Assembly (NCBI GenBank): GCA_001825665.1
Contig: MHXZ01000009.1
Span: 1-41,871 of the forward strand
DNA: 41,871 bases
Direction: 5' to 3'
From: Planctomycetes bacterium GWF2_41_51
Lineage (GTDB): Bacteria; Planctomycetota; Phycisphaerae; Sedimentisphaerales; UBA12454
Shown here piece by piece: positions 35,664 to 41,871 of this stretch. The notes beneath the pieces were generated by a model. It did no database searches. It was not told the origin of the DNA and worked only from the letters and a program-made list of their open reading frames with translations. The position numbers and the translations under genes are program-made. Numbering within the stretch: the stretch's first letter is position 1; each line of letters starts with the position of its first letter.

Positions 35664-37301
35664 TTATTGAACCTTGCTATCTGTTTCAGACAATTTGAAT
35701 CTTGTGCATGCAACCGAATTTTGTTCTTCGCCTTCGCGATATTTTAAATAAGTCGTAGCCACAAATGTCCCATCAGGAAGTATTTCCAGACCGGGATAGC
35801 CGCAATCCCATACTCTATAATTATGCAGCAGTTTGATTTTATATTGTCCCTGTCGTTTATTGATAATATCATCATAAGTCCCGACCCAGCCAACAAAATG
35901 ATGTCGTGAAGAATCCATAGACTTATCCCGAAACACACAGACAATTCGTCCATCCTGTGCATATCGCGCGATATGTCTGTCTCCGCTTAGCGGCGCCGGC
36001 ACTTCCCATGGCTCTGACCACGTTTTACCGTCGTCGTTGGAAATCATCGCAAATGCGTTGTAGGCTCGTGTATTTTCTCGAAGCAAACAAAGCAGTTGTT
36101 TGCCATCAGGCGATTTCATAACAAATGGTTCGCAAGGATAATATCCCAGCATATCAATAGCTTTCTCCCATTTACTCCAGGTCGCGCCGCCGTCGTATGA
36201 ATAACTTTGAGCAACCGTATTTGATTTGCTGTCCGGGTCGAAAGGTCTTCGTATATTTGTCATGCCAAGATAAACGCCTGGTGAAAGATTAACAATCGAA
36301 CAAAACGGCATACCTAATTTCCCGCCGATACCCAAAGATGTCATCTCACTCCATGTCGCGCCCTGATCATTCGAAAAGGATTGCACCATGGAAACAATGC
36401 CGTTTCCGTAATTCTTCTGTGCGAATACACGAAGTTTTTCAATACCATTCGCACCGGACATCCTGAATATACCAGGACAATTGGAAACCGTCGTCCAGCT
36501 TGGATGAACAGGAAGCAATTGGCTCCACGTAAGACCGCCATTTACACTCTTTTTTAAAGGCCCGCAACTTCCTCCGTGTCCATAAGTCCAAACGCAGAAC
36601 ATCGTATGATTATCTGACATCAGTACTGTGGTTGGATGACCTTGATATATTTCCGCTGTTCCCTGCGCGATAACAACCTGTCGTGACACTTCCTGCGAAA
36701 TATCAACAATTGGAATCGTGCTTGTTTTTGGCAAAGAAGGCCTGGCAAAATTTACCGCCGTTCCAGTAACCTTGAAATCAGATATCAGGATAGTTCCTTC
36801 CCAGGGCATAATGCCGATTTGAATATTTCTTTTATCAATAAAAGACGCTTCGCAAATTCTTTTGCCGTCAATTTTAAAAATTATTCGTTCATCAGAAACT
36901 TCTGCGTTGAAGATGAACTGCTTACCGCACTTGATGAGTGCAGTCGTATCAGCAAGTATGCGCGGCTTATCGAATTCCCAGCCTTGAAGAACTACTTTGC
37001 CGTTCTCATTGTCGAAAACAAAATATTCAGAACCAAATATGAAAGCTGTTTTTGTATGATTGATATTTGTCAGTGACATTTTAATTTCAACATCGAACTG
37101 CTCGGAAAATTTCGAATCTGCAAATAAATAGTTAAGCTGACCTGTACCCCGCAGATAACCATTCATTGATTTCCAGTTGCTTCCTATGGTAAAGCCATTG
37201 CTGACAACACCTGAGCTAACTACATTTTTCGTCTCTGCAGCCTGCACTGATGTATAAACAGCTAAAATACTAATCAGTATTTTAAAACAATGTTTGTGCA
37301 T
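35664..37301 (-). CDS. Sialidase-fold (BNR repeat) protein with N-terminal lectin-like domain
   Basis: The 545-residue exported protein has a signal peptide (cut near VQA, about residue 21). Residues about 25-185 form a beta-sandwich, LamG/DUF1080-like domain. The C-terminal propeller (about 195-540) carries Asp-boxes at SVNGGLTW, SNDQGATW, SYDGGATW and SNDDGKTW. Unlike the two module 1 sialidases it has no FRIP/YRIP arginine motif: the equivalent strand reads GHPTTVLMSDN, followed by WTYGHGGSCGP. It therefore may not bind a sialic acid carboxylate in the standard way. It could be a sialidase-superfamily hydrolase acting on another acidic or neutral sugar, or a non-catalytic binding propeller. 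AAAGG precedes the ATG. It follows the module 2 regulator directly. Confidence 0.75.
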   Translation of the reverse strand: MHKHCFKILISILAVYTSVQAAETKNVVSSGVVSNGFTIGSNWKSMNGYLRGTGQLNYLFADSKFSEQFDVEIKMSLTNINHTKTAFIFGSEYFVFDNENGKVVLQGWEFDKPRILADTTALIKCGKQFIFNAEVSDERIIFKIDGKRICEASFIDKRNIQIGIMPWEGTILISDFKVTGTAVNFARPSLPKTSTIPIVDISQEVSRQVVIAQGTAEIYQGHPTTVLMSDNHTMFCVWTYGHGGSCGPLKKSVNGGLTWSQLLPVHPSWTTVSNCPGIFRMSGANGIEKLRVFAQKNYGNGIVSMVQSFSNDQGATWSEMTSLGIGGKLGMPFCSIVNLSPGVYLGMTNIRRPFDPDSKSNTVAQSYSYDGGATWSKWEKAIDMLGYYPCEPFVMKSPDGKQLLCLLRENTRAYNAFAMISNDDGKTWSEPWEVPAPLSGDRHIARYAQDGRIVCVFRDKSMDSSRHHFVGWVGTYDDIINKRQGQYKIKLLHNYRVWDCGYPGLEILPDGTFVATTYLKYREGEEQNSVACTRFKLSETDSKVQ

Positions 37302-37316
37302 AGTATATTAACCTTT

Positions 37317-38459
37317 CTACGCTGGTGCTTTAGTTAAAGTTTTATTATCACTTAGTGTAATTGGAAGAAGCACTTTTTCATCGTCATCGATCGAACGTTT
37401 ACCCTCTATCATTTCATCAACTATAGACAAAGACATTTCGCCAATCGAAAAATGATCTGCTCCGATTGTTGTGAATTTTTTGGCTATGACACAATCTCGG
37501 CGGGTATGCTCAAAACATATTACAGATAAATCCTGTGGAATCTTCAGACCATATTTTTGTGCTGTAAGATAAATCAATGATTCTGATGTACCGTCATTGC
37601 AGAATATCGCGGTTGGTCTTTGAGGATTCGACAACAATTTATTGAACATCTCTTCTTTTGCTTTATCATGCATTGCGCCATCTTCATAGTTATCTACATT
37701 GTGACCGTAATAAACTGACATTTCCGGGCAATTTGCACTTTTCAATACTTCATTCATCGCCCTTTCATAAGTCTCGGACATACTGTATTTCAATCCGGCA
37801 ATATATGCTATTTTCCGATGGCCAAGATTAAGGAATTCTGTCGCAACAATTTTACCAACTTGTTCCCAGTCCCAGCCGACAAGTGGAGCTTTAATTCCTT
37901 CAACACCTCTTAAACAAAATACCACAGGAATAGATGCAGATTGAAGTATCCTGATTTGATATGGTGGAGTTGTTTCTGAAACGCATGGCACAAGGATGAG
38001 TCCTGAAGATTTTTTATCTAAAATGCGCATAATAGTGTCGGCTTGTTTTGCTAATTGGCCGTTTGTGTTATAAATCTGCAATCCCCTGTTCTTTTTTGTA
38101 TCTGCGTTTGATGATTCAACACCTTCGAATATTCTTGCATAGTGATAGATGCTTATACTCGACAGACATACTGCTATTTCACGACTGCTATTGCTTATTT
38201 TTGTTCTTTCTGAAACGTCAGTGCCGAATTCAACAAATGTGCCTCGTGGGCCTACTCTGATTAAACCTTCATTTTTTAAGCTATTTAGAGCTTTTGTAAT
38301 TGTAATGTTGCTTACTTTAACATCCTTTGTAAGCTGCCTTGTTGTAGGAAGTTTATCACCTCTTTTAAATTCTCCGGCCACAATTTTGTTTCGAAGCAAT
38401 GTCGCGATTTGGTCTGGAGAATTCGAAAAATTATTTTCAGGTTTTACTGCAAGCATCAT
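37317..38459 (-). CDS. GntR-type winged-helix regulator with LacI-like sugar-sensing domain (module 2)
   Basis: The 380-residue regulator has an N-terminal GntR winged helix (about 14-80: GEFKRGDKLPTTRQL, NITITKALNSLKNEGLIRVGPRGTFVEFG). A LacI/periplasmic-binding-like effector domain follows (about 95-370: SGLILVPCVSETT, HRKIAYIAGLKYS, PTAIFCNDGTSE, LSVICFEHTRRD). Two adjacent ATG codons are possible starts (38459 and 38456); AGGAAC suits the second slightly better. It should sense a sugar related to that of the module 1 regulator but not identical, since the effector regions differ widely. It lies second in module 2, after the LamG PEP-CTERM gene and a strong hairpin. Its likely targets are the ATCACT-type repeats at the divergent promoter (39441-39545), which is inference. 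Confidence 0.93.
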   Translation of the reverse strand: MMLAVKPENNFSNSPDQIATLLRNKIVAGEFKRGDKLPTTRQLTKDVKVSNITITKALNSLKNEGLIRVGPRGTFVEFGTDVSERTKISNSSREIAVCLSSISIYHYARIFEGVESSNADTKKNRGLQIYNTNGQLAKQADTIMRILDKKSSGLILVPCVSETTPPYQIRILQSASIPVVFCLRGVEGIKAPLVGWDWEQVGKIVATEFLNLGHRKIAYIAGLKYSMSETYERAMNEVLKSANCPEMSVYYGHNVDNYEDGAMHDKAKEEMFNKLLSNPQRPTAIFCNDGTSESLIYLTAQKYGLKIPQDLSVICFEHTRRDCVIAKKFTTIGADHFSIGEMSLSIVDEMIEGKRSIDDDEKVLLPITLSDNKTLTKAPA

Positions 38460-38491
38460 TAGTTCCTAAAATACACTTCCTTATTTTTTTA

Positions 38492-38519
38492 CAGGGCAGT
38501 TGTTTTTAAAACTGCCCTG
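38492..38519 (-). terminator. Perfect 10-bp hairpin between the PEP-CTERM and regulator genes
   Basis: CAGGGCAGTT (38492-38501) pairs perfectly with AACTGCCCTG (38510-38519) around an 8-base loop, 17 bases after the PEP-CTERM stop. On the minus strand it is followed by TAAAAAAATAAGG, not a U-tract, so it is not a standard intrinsic terminator. It could be an RNA 3'-end stabiliser letting the abundant surface protein accumulate above the regulator. Confidence 0.6.
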
Positions 38520-38536
38520 CAACATCCATACTTAAA

Positions 38537-39391
38537 TTATTTTTTCCTGATTAGTGCAAAGCCGCCTAAAGCAAGTACTATTATTGTTGCTGGCTCTGGA
38601 ACGATACTGCCAACTTCTGTTGCCGTTAATTCTCTGTCCCAAAATGCACAATCATCATAATAACCAGAAACAGTAGCTGCGGTATTCCTTCCGCCAAAAT
38701 CTAACGGCTTGTCATTGGTTGTAACATCATCTATATCAATATGGCTGCCGCCTGAATCGGCATCAGTATAAAGGGTCGCATTCATTTGCACGCCATCGAC
38801 ATAGAATTTAAAGCCGTCCAAAGTCATACCGCCATTGTAAGTCATTACAATATTTACATATTCTAAACCCGAAGCCCAATTGTCGGTCATAGATGCAACA
38901 GTCTGGCCGGTTTTGCCCCATAAACGGTCGCCGGTAGTATTTGTCGAACGAATCAGAAACTCAATTTGCCCGGCAGCGTTTACGCCAAAGCCCCAGCCGC
39001 GATAATTAGCGGTCGATTCAGATTTACTTACAAGCCAGTCGTCTTTAATCACATCGGGGGTATTCTTAAACCATAAAGACACTGAAAAGCTGCTGTCCGG
39101 CGAAACATCAAAGGCGTCATTATCGCCGCCGGTCGAAACCATACCTTTGGGCGTCACTGGGGAAAAAACCCCGTTACTGCCTCCTATTCCGCCGCCGATT
39201 GACCATTGAGCATCTTTGCTTTCCTCCATTGCATTAGTGCCCCGAACAAGACCGTTGCCGTTACCAGTAATATCGGCAATAGTCTGACCGCTGCCTTCTT
39301 CAAATTGCCAATATCCGACAGCATCGTCGTATACCCCGGCAAAAACAAAATTTGAAGTACAAAGAATCATCATAATAACTAACTTCTTCAT
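38537..39391 (-). CDS. LamG-domain surface protein with PEP-CTERM sorting signal (module 2)
   Basis: The 284-residue protein has a signal peptide (MKKLVIMMILCTSNFVFA) and one LamG domain (about 19-255) beginning VYDDAVGYWQFEEGSGQTIAD, almost the same opening as the three LamG/Calx-beta proteins. It includes GFKFYVDGVQ and FGGRNTAATV. The C-terminus VPEPATIIVLALGGFALIRKK is a canonical PEP-CTERM signal, predicting exosortase processing and display on the surface or in the extracellular matrix. It is first after the module 2 promoter and is separated from the regulator by a hairpin, which suits a strongly expressed protein. GGACGGAG precedes the ATG. As in module 1, this PEP-CTERM protein shares its binding domain with dockerin-type secreted proteins of the same module. 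Confidence 0.92.
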   Translation of the reverse strand: MKKLVIMMILCTSNFVFAGVYDDAVGYWQFEEGSGQTIADITGNGNGLVRGTNAMEESKDAQWSIGGGIGGSNGVFSPVTPKGMVSTGGDNDAFDVSPDSSFSVSLWFKNTPDVIKDDWLVSKSESTANYRGWGFGVNAAGQIEFLIRSTNTTGDRLWGKTGQTVASMTDNWASGLEYVNIVMTYNGGMTLDGFKFYVDGVQMNATLYTDADSGGSHIDIDDVTTNDKPLDFGGRNTAATVSGYYDDCAFWDRELTATEVGSIVPEPATIIVLALGGFALIRKK

Positions 39392-39440
39392 TTCTCCGTC
39401 CTTTCCAAAAAAAATAACATTGTCTTATAAAACAATCAAA

Positions 39441-39460
39441 ATCACTTGAGTATCACTAAA
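39441..39460. promoter_or_regulatory. Candidate operator: ATCACT direct repeats next to the module 2 promoter
   Basis: ATCACT occurs at 39441-39446 and 39452-39457, 11 bases apart (one helical turn), just downstream of the minus-strand -10 box and so over the transcription start. The nine-base ATCACTAAA at 39452 is repeated inverted at 39537. Binding by the module 2 regulator is inferred. Confidence 0.45.
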
Positions 39461-39463
39461 ATC

Positions 39464-39492
39464 ATATTACATCTAATTGGGGTATATGTCAA
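39464..39492 (-). promoter_or_regulatory. Sigma-70-type promoter for module 2
   Basis: On the minus strand TTGACA (39487-39492) and TAATAT (39464-39469) are 17 bases apart, matching the module 1 promoter exactly in both boxes and spacing. It lies about 75 bases before the PEP-CTERM ATG, in the 222-base divergent region. Confidence 0.78.
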
Positions 39493-39502
39493 GAATAAAT
39501 AA

Positions 39503-39520
39503 TTTTTTTTATAAAAAAAA
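39503..39520. promoter_or_regulatory. T8-AT-A8 tract, possible UP element
   Basis: An 18-base palindromic run of T then A lies directly upstream of the minus-strand -35 box, where UP elements bind the RNA polymerase alpha subunit. It sits midway between the divergent genes and could serve either. Function inferred from position only. Confidence 0.4.
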
Positions 39521-39525
39521 AGAAC

Positions 39526-39545
39526 ATCACTCTTGATTTAGTGAT
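39526..39545. promoter_or_regulatory. Candidate operator ATCACT-N8-AGTGAT for the divergent plus-strand genes
   Basis: A perfect 6-bp inverted repeat with an 8-base centre lies upstream of the plus-strand aldolase gene and reuses the hexamer found at the module 2 promoter. A TTGATT within it could be a -35 box, but no convincing plus-strand -10 box is seen. Probably a site for the regulator at 37317-38459. Confidence 0.45.
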
Positions 39546-39613
39546 TTTTTATGTTACTCTTCTTCTATATGTTTTTAGGTTAAAAACTGTATTTTTAAAA
39601 TTTGGAGCAAATA

Positions 39614-40510
39614 ATGAAGAAGTCCAACAAAGCTATTTCAGGGGTTATTGTTCCGATTATTACACCAGTGGACAAAAACGAGAAAATAAACGAAAAGCCC
39701 TTTAAGTCTATATTAAACCATTGCTTAAATGCAAATGTTGACGGAATTTTTGTAGGCGGTTCCGCAGGTATGGGGCCGTTACTCACTGAAAGTCAATGGA
39801 TAAAAGCTATTGAAATCGCTCGTGATAACGTCAGTGACAGCAAATTTCTGCTTGGAGGAATAATATGTACTTCTACCGCAATTGCGATTGAGAGAATTAA
39901 GATTCTCGAAAAAGTTGGGTATAAGTATATGGTAGTTACACCGACATATTATATTAACTTAAATGCACACCCGCAATTTTTTACTCATTTTGATATGTGC
40001 AGGCAATCAACAGATATGGAAATGATAGCTTATAATATTCCTTCCTGTACTTATAGCCAGATCCCTATTGATACTCTTCGACTAATGGCAGAAAAAGGTT
40101 TCTATAAAGCCATCAAAGAAAGCAGCGGAAATAGAGAATATTTCAGACAGGTACTTAAAATTGCAAAAAAATTTAAAATTAACGCTCTCCAGGGAAATGA
40201 GCCGGACATTGAATGGGGACTTTCAAATGGAGCTGCCGGAATTGTACCTGTTTGTGCTAATTTTGAACCTAAAACTTATGTAGCCGCCTGGAACTCACGA
40301 CTTAAAAACGACAAAAAAACTCTTACAGCCGCTCAGGATAGGGCAAACTTTCTTAGAGACAACTTACTCGTAAAATCGGAACATTGGATAGCGGGGATTA
40401 TGTATGGCGCCAAAACTCTTGGTTTCGGAAACGGAAAACCTGTAAAGCCCCTGCTTGAAATTTCAAAAGAGTCTAAAAAAAGAATTGATTCGCTTAAAGT
40501 TATTAATTAG
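39614..40510 (+). CDS. DapA/NanA-family aldolase of uncertain substrate
   Basis: The start ATG at 39614 is set by GGAG six bases upstream; an in-frame TTG at 39602 overlaps that site. The 298-residue TIM-barrel protein keeps the family's catalytic residues: Tyr140 in AYNIPS and the Schiff-base lysine 168 in KAIKESSGN, plus TPTYY at 110-113. However, the substrate loop is GGSAGMGP (48-55) instead of the GTTGE of DapA and NanA, and it differs strongly from the lyase at 7339-8307. It is probably a pyruvate-type aldolase or dehydratase for a sugar acid made by module 2, possibly a keto-deoxy sugar acid or a modified sialic acid. It diverges from module 2 and is followed 20 bases later by an exported aldose 1-epimerase gene. 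Confidence 0.85.
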   Translation: MKKSNKAISGVIVPIITPVDKNEKINEKPFKSILNHCLNANVDGIFVGGSAGMGPLLTESQWIKAIEIARDNVSDSKFLLGGIICTSTAIAIERIKILEKVGYKYMVVTPTYYINLNAHPQFFTHFDMCRQSTDMEMIAYNIPSCTYSQIPIDTLRLMAEKGFYKAIKESSGNREYFRQVLKIAKKFKINALQGNEPDIEWGLSNGAAGIVPVCANFEPKTYVAAWNSRLKNDKKTLTAAQDRANFLRDNLLVKSEHWIAGIMYGAKTLGFGNGKPVKPLLEISKESKKRIDSLKVIN

Positions 40511-40530
40511 ACCAAAAAAAGGAAATTATA

Positions 40531-41664
40531 ATGAATCAATTATTACAATTGCTTTTAAACGTTATGTTAATACTTGCAATTTCAAATTGCGCAATCGCTA
40601 AAGATATATGCCAAATTCAGGATTTTGGTTCTCTGCCGGATGGCACATCTGCTAAACTTTATACATTAACCAATAAGAATGGGATGAATATCCAGGTCAC
40701 AAATTATGGCGGAATAATTGTCCGTCTTTATGCACCGGATAAAAACAACGCTTTTTCAGATGTCGTTCTTGGATATGAGAGAGTTGAAGACTACATTAAA
40801 TCGAGCCCTTACTTTGGTGCGATCGCGGGAAGATACGCAAATCGAATTGGCAATGGCGAATTCTCTCTTGATGGCAAAAATTATAAATTAGCGAAAAATA
40901 ACAATGGACATCATCTTCATGGCGGATTAATCGGCTTTGACAAAGTTATATGGGAAATGAAGCCTGTAAATACCTTTAAAGGAGCCGCTTTGAAAGTGCA
41001 TTATTTAAGCAAGGATGGCGAAGAAGGCTATCCCGGCAACCTTGATATAACTGTCACCTATACACTTACCAACAAAAATGAAGTTATGGTTGACTATAAA
41101 GCAACTACCGACAAAATAACCGTATGCAATCTTACACAACACAGTTATTTTAATCTCAAAAGTCAGGGAAATGGGGATATCCTAAATCATCAACTAATGT
41201 TAAATGCTGATTCTTTTACGCCTGTTGATGCAGGACTTATCACAACTGGTCAGATATTGCCGGTTAAAGGTACACCGATGGCGTTTACTATACCCACAGC
41301 TATTGGTGCACGTATTAACGAAGATTATCAGCAGTTAAAATACGGTCGCGGGTACGATCACAACTGGGTATTAAATAAAAAACACCCAAAGGAATTGAGT
41401 TTGGCCGCTTCTGTATATGAGCCTAACACCGGTAGGTATATGGAAGTATGGACTACCGAACCGGCTATTCAATTCTACTGCGGTAACTTCCTTGATGGTA
41501 GCAATGTCGGCAAAGAAGGAAAAGTTTATAATTTTAGGAACGGCTTTTGTCTCGAAACACAGCATTATCCCGATTCTCCAAATAAAACACAGTTCCCTTC
41601 TGTAATCTTAAAACCTGGTGAAAAATATATCCATAAAACAGTTTTTAAATTCAAAACAAAATGA
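40531..41664 (+). CDS. galM: Aldose 1-epimerase (mutarotase), exported
   Basis: The 377-residue protein begins with a signal peptide (about 1-23, cut near AIA), so it acts in the periplasm. It has the GalM family pattern: NYGGIIVRLYAPD, AGRYANRIGNGEF, NGHHLHGG (125-132), TQHSYFNL with catalytic His204, YDHNWVL with Asp276, and FCLETQHYPDSPN with the catalytic base Glu342. It interconverts alpha and beta forms of glucose- or galactose-type aldoses, here probably sugars released outside the cytoplasm before uptake. AAAGGAAA precedes the ATG, 20 bases after the aldolase stop, and the two form a plus-strand operon ending at a terminator. Together with the NanM-like Kelch domain this gives the locus two kinds of periplasmic mutarotase. 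Confidence 0.93.
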   Translation: MNQLLQLLLNVMLILAISNCAIAKDICQIQDFGSLPDGTSAKLYTLTNKNGMNIQVTNYGGIIVRLYAPDKNNAFSDVVLGYERVEDYIKSSPYFGAIAGRYANRIGNGEFSLDGKNYKLAKNNNGHHLHGGLIGFDKVIWEMKPVNTFKGAALKVHYLSKDGEEGYPGNLDITVTYTLTNKNEVMVDYKATTDKITVCNLTQHSYFNLKSQGNGDILNHQLMLNADSFTPVDAGLITTGQILPVKGTPMAFTIPTAIGARINEDYQQLKYGRGYDHNWVLNKKHPKELSLAASVYEPNTGRYMEVWTTEPAIQFYCGNFLDGSNVGKEGKVYNFRNGFCLETQHYPDSPNKTQFPSVILKPGEKYIHKTVFKFKTK

Positions 41665-41740
41665 TTGCTGTTGCAGATAATTTAAGATTTTTCAATGGAT
41701 AAACTATGAAGTCGAAAAAAATATCTTGTTTTATAATTCT

Positions 41741-41766
41741 AGGCAATCTCTAAAAATTGCCTTTTT
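41741..41766 (+). terminator. Intrinsic terminator of the aldolase/epimerase operon
   Basis: AGGCAAT (41741-41747) pairs with ATTGCCT (41756-41762) around an 8-base loop and is followed by TTTT, a standard Rho-independent form, 76 bases after the epimerase stop. From here to the window end (41767-41871) the sequence is AT-rich, with no gene or clear signal seen. Confidence 0.75.
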
Positions 41767-41871
41767 GACAATAAATTTTTTTATTAACTTTTTATCTGTA
41801 CTTTTTTGAACAAAATTTTAAAAAATCACGTTCATTTTAGCTCGTTTGCAGACAATTTTCTCTGCCATTCG

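Noticed and set aside
39531..39575. Plus-strand promoter for the aldolase gene
   Set aside because: TTGATT could be a -35 box, but no acceptable -10 box lies 16-18 bases downstream.
1..41871. tRNA, rRNA, CRISPR arrays or riboswitches
   Set aside because: None of the typical sequences or repeat arrays was recognised on either strand by reading; a covariance-model search was not possible here.

Overview
This 41.9 kb window is a dense catabolic island for complex, probably sialylated and sulfated, host-type or algal glycans. The lineage looks like the PVC group, most likely a Phycisphaerae-type planctomycete (inference). The signs are short C-terminal EF-hand/dockerin-like modules (GDxNxDxxVDxxD...W), PEP-CTERM surface proteins, LamG-rich secreted proteins, pseudopilins ending in a DGHVEK motif, GntR-HTH/LacI-sensor chimeras, and several uroporphyrinogen-decarboxylase-like proteins beside glycosidases. 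No rRNA, tRNA, CRISPR array or complete mobile element was seen, and no gene-free gap exceeds about 225 bases.

All but two genes are on the minus strand, in two long, tightly packed runs. Module 1 (about 16,800 down to 1) starts at a strong TTGACA-17-TAATAT promoter. It encodes a GntR/LacI regulator, a LamG PEP-CTERM protein, a pseudopilin, two LamG/FN3/dockerin proteins, a sialidase-LamG-dockerin protein, an N-acetylneuraminate lyase, a second sialidase, a NanM-like Kelch domain fused to a sodium:solute symporter, a GH1 glycosidase, a UroD-like protein and a sulfatase cut off near the window edge. Module 2 (about 39,490 down to 16,931) starts at an equally good TTGACA-17-TAATAT promoter. It encodes a LamG PEP-CTERM protein, a second GntR/LacI regulator, a divergent sialidase-like protein, a second pseudopilin, three tandem paralogous LamG/Calx-beta-like/dockerin proteins, a GH127-like enzyme, a UroD-like protein, an NHL-repeat lipoprotein, a GH63/MGH1-like glycosidase, a second UroD-like protein, an FAD-dependent oxidoreductase, a second Kelch-symporter fusion and a phosphodiester glycosidase. 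Diverging from module 2 on the plus strand are a DapA/NanA-family aldolase and an exported aldose 1-epimerase, ending in an intrinsic terminator.

Working model (inference): surface LamG, dockerin-like and PEP-CTERM proteins and the pseudopilins bind or bring in the glycan. Exported sialidases, a sulfatase and a phosphodiester glycosidase trim it. The Kelch domain mutarotates the released sugar in the periplasm and hands it to the fused symporter. The lyase then cleaves sialic acid in the cytoplasm, while cytoplasmic GH1 and GH63-like enzymes process the remaining oligosaccharides. NanE, NanK, NagA and NagB are not in the window, so the pathway is completed elsewhere. The most notable points are the twin modules built on one template, the two mutarotase-transporter fusions of which only one keeps the NanM signature, the pseudopilin plus LamG surface kit, the three UroD-like proteins, and an apparent sulfatase/group II intron reverse-transcriptase chimera at the left edge.
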